Assembly: GCF_021730395.1 (NCBI RefSeq)
Contig: NC_069373.1
Coordinates: 46,404,501-46,468,500 of the forward strand
Direction of reading: 5' to 3'
DNA length: 64,000 nucleotides
From: Mercenaria mercenaria
Lineage: Eukaryota > Mollusca > Bivalvia > Venerida > Veneridae
A program made the position numbers and the translations under genes. Under the pieces are notes generated by a model. It was given only the letters and a program-made list of their open reading frames with translations, searched no databases and was not told the DNA's origin. This document shows positions 44,791-55,617 of this stretch, one piece after another. How positions within the stretch are numbered: the first letter of the stretch is position 1; every line of letters starts with the position of its first letter.

Positions 44791-46230
44791 TGTATTACCT
44801 AAATGGAAAATAATTATATATGGAACATTTAAAGATCAATTATTTATACCAAAGTATTTGTCTTCTTTCCTTGCTCGACATCGGAGAACTTACAACCTGC
44901 CGCAATAAGGTTGCATGATACTTGTAATATAATCAAAAAGTTGAAAATGAAATATTCATTTAAGTCCAGCCTTTCATATTGTATCCACTTATACTAAAAT
45001 GAGGATGAATTCATTCCGTATTCAAAAATAGTAATCATCTTAAAATTGTTATCATTTCTATTGATTCTTCGAATTGTAAGTTTTTATTTGAAAATATGAA
45101 ATGGCAGCGGTCAGATTTAAGAGAGAGAGAGAGTTCTAGACTTGAAATCTTGTTCTATTTTTTGCGGAATTCAGCTTTATCATTATTATTCTATTAAATT
45201 ACGGATAATGACTTTGCGCACGATACAGTTTCAATATGAAAATGATCCAGCATGTAAATTAAAAAATAGAAAATTATAGATTTATATTAGCAGGAAGGTC
45301 TAATACGTATCAGTTGTTCCAGATATTAGGTATTTCCCATCAGTAGTAGTTTAAGTCCTTGATTCATATTTAACGAATTTACATTTTTTGTTACTACACG
45401 TTCATCGTTTTAAAAATAAATGTCCATTAAATTTCCAAATATATTCTTACAGATTTTAGAATACTAGATATCCTGTGAAATTTTAATTTTCGTTTCGCAA
45501 GACAGCTCCGCCACGTAATATATTAATCCGTGTTCGTTTATATATAGTGGCATTGATGACCGAAGGCATTATATTACATCATATCAAAGCCATCTTATAT
45601 GCTTCAGTAAATTTTATGATCCGCTCTAATTAGTGAACCTCGAAAGGATTTCCTGTTCTGATAACCTAGGTGACATATGTAATTTCATGTCGTTTTGCAT
45701 AAAAGTTACGTAATGATTTCCGGTAGATCACTTAAAACAGCAACTTCAGTGACATGGAGCCGCTCGATTCCCCCACCCCTCCCCAATTATGTACATGTCA
45801 TTAAAGTTGGAGAAAAATAAATACTATTATTATTTATATATATATATTATTTGAAGTTGTAGAAAAATAGATATACGATAACAAAATTTTAATGACATTT
45901 TAAAATGTAAAGTACAAGTTTTATATGTGTATGATGTGTGGAATTAGACTTGAAATGCTTGTTCTTTTCTGACGAAAATAAGAATAAAGCAGGCTTTTCA
46001 GGTAAGATATAATAAAAAATATACATGTCTTTAATCAAAGCATATATACAGTAGAATAAATTACTTGACTGAAATCATCTTTACAGTGGCAAAACATTCC
46101 GTAATATAATGAAAATATTATGTATGTTTCCTTAAAAGTAATAATTCAATCATAAACTTTATAAATATCTTCCTTTGTAACATGTATTTTGATTGGCTAA
46201 TTTATTTAAAAGTGTAACTCAAGCGAGCGA

Positions 46231-46392
46231 TACGCGCTAAGCGTATAAATTTGTACGCTAAGCGTATATTTTACACGGTAAACGCGTAAAAATACACGGT
46301 GAGCGTGTACTTTTATAGATCTACCGATTGAAATACACGGTAAGCGTGTAAATTTACACGGTAAGCGTGTAAATTTACACGCTAACCGTGTA
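46231..46392. repeat. Right cluster of palindromic 21-22 bp units
   Basis: The same units as the left cluster, in mirror arrangement, end just before CGCTCGAGCG at 46402-46411. The unit number and spacers differ from the left side (one spacer reads ATAGATCTACCGATTG). Confidence 0.88.
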
Positions 46393-46537
46393 TTATGGTA
46401 TCGCTCGAGCGATTTCAGACTTTTGAACCAAACGGTACGTCATAATTTCGGCATCCTTCGGCTATAACAGAAAATTGTGTTTTTTTATAACAGTCGTAGA
46501 ATGCCGAATAGCAGACGGAAAATGCCGATTGACATTG

Positions 46538-47624
46538 CCGGTGAATTAGTTTGAAATTAATCTAAAATAAATAAATGTATATATAGTCATTTTGTAATGG
46601 ATAAAAATGGCCATTATGATTATGTTTTATACGCCATCAGTGATTTTCATACAAGTTCTGTAATGTTGTCTAGAGCAGAATACTTTGAATCGTGTTGTTC
46701 TATGTTGTTATTCGCTATTGGTATGTTGTTTCTATGTAAATTCGTAGAAAATTTGGTATTTACAAAAAAATATCCAAAGATGACATGAACATTCAATAGT
46801 AACATTTAAGTCGGAAAGAAAATATAGTTGATCGACAATTTCTGTTCAAGTACGTATCACCCGTATACACGAAATGTGCTCGTATAAGCTATATTAATGG
46901 CCGGGGAATGCCGACATAGCCTATGAGCATACATTGCCGATAGTAAACCGCCGGATGTGCTTCCGTATTCCACTCAGATGTACTCTACGTTAATGTATAC
47001 GTATAGTGTCATTTTCCCCAAAGATAGTTCCCGATTTTCGCAGTATTTATCTCCCTTAAAAAAAGTTTCAGCTATTCTAGATATCTAACAGACATATTTA
47101 GCAGAAGCAACAACAATAAATGTAACAGTAGAAATTCTTGTTTAAAATCTGTAACAATTTCTATATTAGGAAAGACACTCAAAATGACGGCTAGGGGGCT
47201 ATAATTTGCGCTGTGTGAAAAGTATCTACAGTAAATAAGCTTTATCAATACCTGATTGTAAAGAGGAACGTCTGTGGATGAGTTTAGGCAGTACTTTATG
47301 CTTCCAAAGTCTGTGTCTGAACTCCTAGGTAAAAGGAAAATTAAAGTAGGTATATCTTGATGTCAAACTTCGCAATATTTGTATATTTATCACGTGTCTC
47401 AGTCACTTGAACATGGTTTTCTAACCCCCGTTTTTTGTGTGTGTGTGTGTTTTTTTTTGTTGTTGTTGTTGGTTTTTTTTTTTTTTTTTTTTTTTGGTAT
47501 TTTTCTATTGCCCCAGACAGACCTTCAAAGGAAGTCTCACAAGAAGTGAAAGACTGAAAATTCTGATAAAATATGTTGCGTCAAAAGGTAACAATTTCTT
47601 GTTACAGCAAATAAAAGTAACAAA
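46538..47624. other. Intergenic, possible repeat debris
   Basis: 46835-46990 contains AATGCCGACATAG and CATTGCCGATAG words similar to the ends of the neighbouring element. A (TG)n and long T run lie at 47436-47495. The frame at 46597-46788 has no splice or domain support. Confidence 0.45.
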
Positions 47625-48205
47625 CCAGCAACTATTAACAGTAACAAAATTTTATTTATGAATTTAAGTAACAATTCAAATACCTTCAAAAATGTCAAAG
47701 ATATGTTAAGATAGTCCTATTCCTGTCCAGGTCAAATTTAAATCCAATCAGAATATTAAAATTCAACAATATTTCACGACAGTTCAAAAGAAACTTTAGT
47801 ATATCCAAAAATTATAATTCCTCTCTTCAAAGATAGCTTTTCTTAAAACCACAATTTTTAGCAAATCCTTCAAATAATCCTTCAAATATCAAATATCCAA
47901 ACTGGTAATATTTTGTTATTAAGAAATACAGGAAAGTTTCATCGACATCTACAATCTAAGTTCTATTATCTAAGTTTTGGCCTGAAGTCAGACAGTACCC
48001 TACTTAGCAAATCATGGAAGGTTCAAGAACATTCATGTAACTCTATGAATAAAAAGAACATTTTGGAAAAATCAAGGAAAAGCCTGTCTAAAAATAATTT
48101 TACACACTGTTTATCAGTATTGTAGTAGAATTTTCTGAACCATAGTAGAAATTAAAAGAACTTATTTACCTGATTTCTCAAAACTAAATCAGTAAACAAT
48201 GATTA
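47625..48205. repeat. Dispersed repeat copy B (relative of 21095-21525)
   Basis: It shares ordered words with the 21095 copy, ending at CAGTAAACAATGATTATA. It lies just upstream of the Reeler gene and could contain its 5' flank or first intron. Confidence 0.62.
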
Positions 48206-48334
48206 TATATTGTTATTTTTTACATATATAATTAATAGCAGAGACATGAAATACCATCTAAACCAACCATTTTTTTATCAACTTTGGTTACACTGTACTG
48301 AGACCTATATCATGTTGTTGTTATTTTTCTTCAG

Positions 48335-48534
48335 GAAAACAGCAATTGCATCATGTTGTCTTGTAATGATCACTGTTATGCTAGGTGTTCGTGGATATCC
48401 GACTGGAGCGCCCCCTGAGGGATGCAGTACAATGCTACCTGGACATGGGGTACCAGCACAAACCGGAACCACCAATCCGTACAAAATATTGACGGACAAA
48501 TCTACTTTTAGCTGTCCGGGAGACTCGATTACAG
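48335..48534 (+). CDS. Reeler gene exon 1 (signal peptide and Reeler N-terminus)
   Basis: Acceptor TTTTTCTTCAG precedes G at 48335; donor GTAAGA at 48535. It encodes the hydrophobic leader and the start of the domain to CPGDSIT, with one base carried over. If the ATG at 48312 were used instead, the leader would begin MLLLFFFRKTAIAS, also hydrophobic. Confidence 0.8.
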
Positions 48535-51121
48535 GTAAGAGTATTCCCTCATTTGTGTCTTTTTTGTTTATTTTCTTAAATTAAACTCCTTTTGCTAACT
48601 GAATTTCGGTTACACATGTAAACAATTTGTTATCGGAATCTATATAAAGACATCGTATTACATCAGGCCGATATAGGTCCACTATATTGAGATTTAAACA
48701 ATCTCGCATAACAAAGGTTTACTACGGTTCCCTAGCTGAACGTTCGTCTCGGGATTTTAACGAATTTCTTATGAATAGGAATGGTTTAAAAAGGATCCTA
48801 TGCTGTTTCCGGAAAATTGAGTATTCATCGATTGCATATCGGACCAATATCGTTAACAGATATCGATTTACCAACATGAGTCCGATATGCCATTGTTTTC
48901 TTGGTATTTACATAAGCATTATCTTCGTTAGTAAGTGCCAATTTATCATGAACAATATGGATGATCACTGGCCCTACAGGTAATGTTTTAAGTGCTGGAC
49001 CCGTAATAACAATCGACAATTTCTGTGCGATTACGTACTCTCCGTTGCGATTTCGGCATCCTTCTGCCATTTCCGAAAATAACTTTTCACAACAACCAGA
49101 AATTGCCGAAGTTGCATATGGAGATACGCAAGCGGATAGTAATTGAGAATTGTCATTTATACGGGACAAATACCTTAAATGAACCACGACAGGGAACTAG
49201 ACAGGGAATATAGATGTCGCAGAGATTTAAACCAGCAACCTTGGTCTTACTTGAAAGTCCTGGGTTTACTATTTAGTTTCGTTTCAGTAAGCGTGAGTGG
49301 AAACAGCTTGCGTGGCTTCCTGTGCCAGCCGATACCAAACACTGGAGAACTTGAACAGAACCCACGTGATCCAGTACAAAAACAGAACAAATGCGGTCAA
49401 GTACGTTATTATCCTTAAAACTACTTTTATTGTATTCGGTTAGCAATATATTTTGGAGTTTGTAAAAAATCTAAGAATCAAAATGATGGATTCATCATTC
49501 ATGGGTACTGTAACTTTGGGACTATAGTGCGGCCCATGGAAACACCATTAATTTTTGGACCTGTAATTGATCTGAGCGCAGTATCCGATAGGCACCAGCA
49601 CATATGTTTCGATGGATTTGACTTATGCGCTTCGTAATGACAATTATTACGTTTTTCTAAGAATGACATTTATTTTGTCGGCCGACTTCTTTTTTTTTCA
49701 ATTCAGTCAAATCTGCAGGTAATATAACAGCAGTTACGTAACGTGATCTCCCTTGCCGGCTTTTTAGATGTTCTTGACATACTGTTTTCAGTCCTTATAA
49801 CTAACGTGTTGGCCTTTCAACTTTATGCTTTGTATCATATTTTTCAGAGTTATCTTTCTTTATTCATGATTTTTGTTCATTATAGATGGCGTCACTCACT
49901 CATGTTGACAACACCATCAAATCCAGCATATCATTCTTCTGGAAACCAGAGACAACTCAGTCCGTCAATATTGTGTAAGTAACAAGAGATTCTCATGTTA
50001 GTGAGTGACATTTTCTACAGGGATGAAAATTCGACAAGGGTGGGTGGGCAAGGGCTCCGTGGCTAGGTGGTTTAGGTCACTGACTTTGAATCATTTACCC
50101 TTTATCTCTGTGGATACGAAACATCGCTTTGGGTTGTAGATGTCTTTCATGTGAGAAGCCATTTATATGCAGCTGGCCTGCGAAAGATCGATGGTTCTAC
50201 CCAGGTGCTCGCTCGTGCCTTAAATAATGTATGGACTGACACTTTGGGGTATTCATAGATCATTAAAAGCTATTAAAGCCAGCAAAAACAAGAAGGGAGA
50301 GAGTTTGACAATCTGTAATATTTTGAAAGTTTCGGAATATTTGTGTGATTTGTGATCAATTGATTCATCCTTATAAACGAAAATAAATGAAAATGAAGGA
50401 ATGATTTCAGCAAACAGTATTGAGAATAACTGTGTTTTCTTAGTTCTGTAAAATAAACATTACGTAAAAAATGGCTGATATCATAATCTATTTACAAATT
50501 CTGGCCATTGCTGAAATCAAAGAAATTAGAAATAAACATGTAATCTATATGGAAACTGTATGTGACTTGAAAAAAAGGCCTTTTGATCGAAACGTCGTCT
50601 GATGAGTGCAATTGAAAAAAATCCCCTTTTCAATATTATACGTACATATATATATATATTAGTAACATTTAAAGATACTGATTTTTTTCAGATGTACCGT
50701 TGTCCAGTCGAAGCTAATGTTTTGGGTGAACGTATCTTCCACAACATTGAGATATGTAAAAGGCAACTGCCAACGCCCTACCCCAGGACAAGAGATACCA
50801 GAACACGGCGGAAGTGATGCAGGAAAACGAGGCGGTGAAGTCATAGACAGCGTTGAGAGGGTTTCCGCGGATACGGGTTTAGACCGCACCCCCGACGCAG
50901 GAACAAATATGGTTGATTCTAGAAGAGACCAACTCCCTGACACAAGTATGGACAATAGATTAGATATTGGCGTAAAAGATAGAGACGCCATTAATGATCC
51001 GGATGCTCCTGGCAGGGATTTGACAGATACTAAAGATCGAGACGGCAAAAATGTGGGTCACAGGTCTTCGGGAATGATTGCCCTTGTTGTTCTTCTGGTT
51101 CTAAGTAATATGGTCTGGTAG
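48335..51121 (+). CDS. Reeler-domain secreted or GPI-anchored protein, four coding exons
   Basis: Exons 48335-48534, 49288-49400, 49886-49974 and 50692-51121 join in frame to about 277 residues. A start codon split AT|G at the first acceptor would give MKTAIAS and a hydrophobic signal peptide ending near VRG, before YPTGAPPEGC. The mature N-terminus YPTGAPPEGC-STMLPGHG, the VSVSGNSLRGFLCQ strand (68-81), THVDN and SISFFWKP (110-126) and VVQSKLMFWVN (138-148) are the hallmarks of the Reeler fold, as in reelin and in invertebrate defence-protein-like secreted proteins. Cysteines lie at 31, 61, 80, 103, 136 and 161. About 163-256 is a hydrophilic D/R/G-rich linker, and 262-277 is a hydrophobic tail, suggesting a GPI signal or a membrane end. 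No DOMON or cytochrome b561 part follows, so it is not a ferric-chelate-reductase-type protein. An alternative unspliced start is the ATG at 48312. Confidence 0.85.
48985..49195. mobile_element. Small MITE in the first intron of the Reeler gene
   Basis: TTTTAAGTGCTGGACCCGTA at the left is imperfectly inverted by TACGGGACAAATACCTTAAA at the right. The interior has GTGCGATTACGTACTC and TTCGGCATCCTTCTGCCA, shared in part with 41063-41200. Confidence 0.5.
49288..49400 (+). CDS. Reeler gene exon 2
   Basis: Acceptor TTTCGTTTCAG; donor GTACGT at 49401. It begins by completing a valine codon and encodes SVSGNSLRGFLCQPIPNTGE, then a polar loop ending KQNKCGQ, phase 0. Confidence 0.86.
49886..49974 (+). 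CDS. Reeler gene exon 3
   Basis: Acceptor TTCATTATAG; donor GTAAGT at 49975. Encodes MASLTHVDNTIKSSISFFWK then PETTQSVNI and two bases of a valine codon. THVDN and the FFWKP strand are typical of the Reeler fold. Confidence 0.86.
50052..50290 (+). mobile_element. tRNA-derived SINE in the last intron of the Reeler gene
   Basis: The head GGGCTCCGTGGCTAGGTGGT then CACTGACTTTGAATCA is Leu/Ser-tRNA-like. The body has TTCATGTGAGAAGCCATTTA and GATGGTTCTACCCAGGTGCT. A reversed, 3'-truncated copy of the same family lies at 63128-63265. Ends and target duplication are not clear. Confidence 0.72.
50692..51121 (+). CDS. Reeler gene exon 4 (domain end, charged linker, hydrophobic tail)
   Basis: Acceptor GATTTTTTTCAG. 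A completes valine, then CTVVQSKLMFWVNVSS closes the domain. The linker is rich in Asp, Arg and Gly (for example DTGLDRTPDAGTNMVDSRRD, DAPGRDLTDTKDRDG). The protein ends SSGMIALVVLLVLSNMVW at TAG 51119-51121. The ATG at 50717 is internal. Confidence 0.85.
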
Positions 51122-51202
51122 ATACAATAACAGCATACAATATTTCATCTCAAATTTACCGTCGGGTGGGGGTGAGGGTTATAATTTGAATGTTTCTTTT
51201 TT

Positions 51203-51208
51203 AATAAA
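51203..51208 (+). promoter_or_regulatory. Polyadenylation signal of the Reeler gene
   Basis: AATAAA 82 bases after the stop codon, in a T-rich context (TTTTTTAATAAAG). Confidence 0.65.
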
Positions 51209-51853
51209 GAACAAATGAAAAAAAGAAAAGAAACTACTACTTTAGGAGAAATTGTTTTCCCGACTGGGGAACCGACGAGAATTAACTTAAAATAATGAAT
51301 CTTCAATTTCTGTCAAAAAGGGTGTTGTACGACAACCTAACTGACTTTGTTAAATTCTTGTTTTAGTTAAAGGAAAGAATGTAGGGAATATGCATGTTAT
51401 ATTTATTGTTTACATCTGCTCAGCCGAATTTTCGCTTTTGAACTATTGCTTAAGGCAGGTTTTTGTTTAAGAGAGGTTGGCTGACTAACGGCTAAGTATA
51501 AGTGGCTGGTTAATAAGGATTACCCTTAGGACAGGTTCAGCGGTATTTGCAATTTGTTCACATCAAGGAGGAGAGGTTGTCTAGAGAAACACATTCAATA
51601 ACTAAAGATACGTTTGTCAGACACGTATTTTTAACAAGAAAATTCGTGTATGTTTATATGCAAAATAGACTGTTAACACTCAAAGTGGTGTTATAAATTT
51701 TACAAATGCTGCAACCTCTCTAAAAATGTCTTTTTTACCTTCAATGATCAATGACCTACTAGTTTAAAATTCACTTGAAGGGAGATAACAAATACAGTGT
51801 ATAAGAGAAACTATAGTAAGAGTAGTCTTTTACATGTAAATTATAATAGCATA

Positions 51854-51888
<35 letters not shown>

Positions 51889-54574
51889 AATTTGCTTTTG
51901 TGTGTTGAAATGTTTTACAGCGGATTGATTATTTTTCGTAATTATTTGTTTTTCGCTAACATTTGCGAACAAAGCGAAACGGGAATATATTATTACTTTT
52001 TTTTTGCGACGGAATAACCAGTTAAGAATCGAGAAGGCACCCGTTGTCTATCATATCATGAAATGAAAATTACACGAAATTTATACAATCTACTGTAAAT
52101 ATTATTTTAAGTGTGTTATGGTCACGGTAGTTTAATATATGTGATATTTTATGCGTACTTTCAGGATGTGTATTTGAACTTATAAATAAATGTATGTATG
52201 CGAACTTAAACAATGAAATGTATGTTTGGTTTTGTATTTGTTGTGTTCTGCATTTTGCCAAGGTGGAGGAAATATACGAAATATATCAACAACTCTCTAT
52301 CCATCTCTTGAGAACGGCAAGCAGTTTGCTCAACAACACGTTTGTCTTTCCACTTGTATTTGTTTTAGAGGGATTACACTGTTTAGTGAAACAGTAAAAT
52401 TCACAATAACATAAGATATAGCTTGAAATAATTATCAAAAGCTTTTATTTACTACCCTGTGATCTCTTGCTGAACCCTTATTTTGAAGCAAAGGGCGACA
52501 AAAATGTCTGTACAGAAATTACAGACGCCGTGGAGTTACTTCCATTATTATGTTTGTCGAGTTCAAAGTGTATTGATTTTAATGAAGTTCATTCTTAAAG
52601 AAATCAATGTGTACATGCATGTAGCTATAAATAGCAGATGCGAATTTTCGCTATACCTAATAGATCCATACATTTTGTGAGTAATTACTTTTTGGGACAG
52701 ATACGAACGAATCAGCTTGTTTTCTGTAGAAAAATGGCATGACTAACTCACTGTATGTCAGACACTCTGCTTAGGAGGGCTTTGTACCCTAAGAGTTGAT
52801 TTATACGCAAATGTGGTCAAATGATTAAGTAAAAGTTAAGTATATAAACAATCGTATGGCATGTGTTGGAAATAAATAACACATGCCCATTTCCTTGATT
52901 TTAAGAAGGGCTGGGTGTTGGGTTGGTTTAAATGCATGCCTGCTCATTCTAGAGGTGATTCCAAAGGTATAAAGTATATAAAGTACACCTTAATGCTAGA
53001 CTTCAGAATAAAGCGTTGCAACTTTTTTTAATTGTATATTTAATAGTATGGTGCTAGACGTTTGCAATAGTAGTGGAAAAAATGTCTCATACCTTGGACC
53101 TTTTCCGCAAATGAGCTGAATGGCATAGATAGGTGGCCGTTCCCATTTTGACCAACTCGCATCTAATTGTTTGGTATTATTTTACCCCTAGTCGTACCCA
53201 AGTAGACAGATGGAAGTTCGATTCATACATTCATTAATTAAATACAAATACAGTCATCATGAATAACCATCAGTAGAATATAAATGCTACTCATTTTTAC
53301 GAAAATAAAAATACAAGATGATTGATAGTATTTTGGTCGTAAACGCGGCACATACAGCATGTGATTATATATATAAAGAATGTGTTTTCAACATTTTTTT
53401 GTATTCTTAAAACCCAGTTTCCGGGACAAGTTCATGGTGAGTAATCGCCATCAGAAGTGCTTAAGACACTATCTGTCAAACAATAACGGGGACGTGTTAT
53501 TTCATAAAATAATGAAATCAACTTTTAACAGTTTGTGGGAGGTAGTGGGAGTTAAAACAAACGAGGTTATCTTATCTCCTATGATATCATACCGTGTTTA
53601 ATCTCACCTCGGTGTTACGTTTGTATATCAAATAGGAAACTTTAAATAATCACCGCCATAGATCCATCAGCGACACGCCCCTCTGTGGTTAAAGTTGATA
53701 GACAAGATTGCCTGGACTTTCTGATAATAGTATAAATATGTTGCCCTCTTTCTGGCTTATCAGCATTATCACATAAATACAATTAACAGTGAGTAAAACA
53801 ATATATCAGCGGTATCCAAAATAGTTTCACATTTCCAACTATCCGGAAGCCGCTCATTAATGTTTCTCGTTATTTTATTTATCTCGTAAATTACGTTACT
53901 GTACTCGTAGACATTTAAAGCTACTGGCTCCTCAGTTGACGGCTATAATTCGGAAATTCTCAATATTATTACATACCTTCTAAAATTGCTGGTTCATAAT
54001 TTGCTGAACTAAAGAGAAAACTTGAAAAAAAAGAAATATAAAAATTTACATTTGATTATCATGTAATAAAATACTTAGTGAATGGATTGCCGACCTATAG
54101 TCGAAGCTATTGGTTCCCGATTCTTCGGACTTTGGGCAATAGTTTTGATTATCACCGGAATGCCATTCAATATGCGTATACAACAGTACACGCTCAATAT
54201 TGATTAGTAAAGTCTAGTAAGAGAAGCGAGGGGGTGGGGTTCGGGTGTATGGTCTAAATCGCGACCCCTGGTTTTTCACTTTCCTCTGACATTTAAAAAT
54301 AAAGAAGGAAATGAAAAGTAGTACTAAACACGCGTAAATCTCCTGCCCAATGTTGATTTTCATCGTTTCAAAGGCGTACCGGGCGTTTTTTTTTATTTTT
54401 CGTTGATCATAAACGCACAAAACGCTTTTTTCCCGGCTTCAAAAGCGCTGCAGATGCTTTTCTCCGTGTTTTGTGTTTGCTTCGTTGTTTCCTTTTCCTT
54501 TGCTTTGCTATTTGTTGTATAGTGATTACAAAAATATGAAAATGTACCAAATCATTACCACTTTCACAGAATTC
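51209..54574. other. Intergenic, no gene recognised
   Basis: (TA)n at 51854-51885. 54080-54190 has GCCGACCTATAG and GGAATGCCATTCAATATGCG words like the debris near 41180. The frame at 53380-53601 is open but has no splice signals or known motif. Confidence 0.5.
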
Positions 54575-54715
54575 AACGCATACTGAAGAATTGGGTAAAA
54601 ATCGATTCTATTATCTTTCCTTGTTTATCGAGATCAACGCTATACATTGTTGTCTCCCTTAGATCGTCTAGCTAAATATCGATCACTATCAGATATTTTT
54701 AGCGATTGTTGCAAA
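54575..54715 (-). repeat. Dispersed repeat, inverted copy of 24060-24190
   Basis: AAAAATCGATTCTATTATC, GCTATACATTGTTGTCTCCC and TAGCTAAATATCGATCACTA are the reverse complements, in reverse order, of the words at 24060-24190. Confidence 0.7.
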
Positions 54716-55617
54716 CCGTTAGTTTAGCCAAAAGCGTTTCAAATTCAATAACATTGCAAAACAAGAGTTTTTCAAATATTAAAAGTTGTCAACTCAAAAG
54801 CATATTGCAAATTCTTAACCGTTGCCAGTCCAAATTTAAGGCTTTGCAAATACAATAATTGAATTCAAAACCGTTGCAAAATTGAACTTCTAAATTCTTT
54901 TATTTATTCTCTGAAAGCATAGTTTTGAAAGATCTTTGAAATAAAAGTTAAGAATCTGCATATTAATAAGTTTATACATAATGCCGCTGTAACAAATTAC
55001 AACTTTCAAACAAAGTTTGAGATAAGATCATCAAAAGTTTATGAACTAGACGCTTTACTGTACTTGATGCCTTCAAACGTTTGATGTACTGCTAGAGACA
55101 CCTATGTTTATCATCTCTTTTGTTGATGGTTTGTTTATCTGTTTTGTTTGAATTATTTATGGATTGGTGTTCCTGTATGTGTGTTTCATTTATGAATTTG
55201 TTAAATTTACTAATATAGATTAGCGCGTCATTCATATTCACGATCAAGTTTGACCAAATTCTTGTGTTTCTAGGGTAATCAATACCCGAGATCGAAGCGG
55301 CACTTCAAAGTCAGACACAAGATAGCACCCTGTGATACTAGTCAATATGTCTAACGTTTGCCATTTCGTATTATATCCTCATGATATGGTGTCTATTCTT
55401 CTACCAGATTTTCTTCATAATAATGAAATCCTTTTGTCGCCCGCGAAAATGATAATAGGGGTGTACTTGTCTTGCTTGACGGGGGGCACATGTCATGGGA
55501 CAAAATAACAGCCTAAACTCGCGGCATAAAGAAGGCTTAGGACGCGGAGAAATACGTTTATAATGTATCGCACGTCATGTATTTCAAGTAATTTGTTGAA
55601 ACATAAACGCGTTTGTT
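54716..55617. other. Intergenic, nothing recognised
   Basis: AT-rich. Several GTTGCAAA words near 54707-54890 hint at a weak short-period repeat. Confidence 0.4.

Larger units (their letters stand above)
43580..46537. mobile_element. 2.96-kb inverted-repeat element with palindromic unit clusters at both ends
   Basis: The outer ends AATGACAATCGGCAATTTCC and the inverse of TGCCGATTGACATT match. Further in, GACGTACCATTTGGGTCAAA then AGTCTGAAATCGCTCGAGCG at the left is mirrored by CGCTCGAGCGATTTCAGACT at the right. Inside both ends lie arrays of quasi-palindromic units (see separate entries), and the interior has a 150-bp tandem array. No transposase frame is visible, so it looks non-autonomous. 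The superfamily is not recognised. Confidence 0.75.

Noticed and set aside
48305-49187. Minus-strand open frames over the Reeler gene (48305-48499, 48825-49187)
   Set aside because: They are antisense shadows of exon 1 and of the intronic MITE. The + strand has complete splice and domain support.
50570-50615. GATCGAAACGTCGTCTGATGAG resembling hammerhead ribozyme core motifs
   Set aside because: The CTGATGAG and GAAAC motifs are in the wrong order and too close together. I could not draw stems I and II, and no GAAA with a partner stem follows.
50659-51048. 129-residue minus-strand frame opposite Reeler exon 4
   Set aside because: Antisense of the charged linker; it has no splice sites or known motif, while the + frame continues the Reeler domain.
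53380-53601. 73-residue frame beginning MCFQHFFVFLK
   Set aside because: No splice signals, no recognisable motif, and AT-rich codon use typical of the surrounding intergenic sequence.
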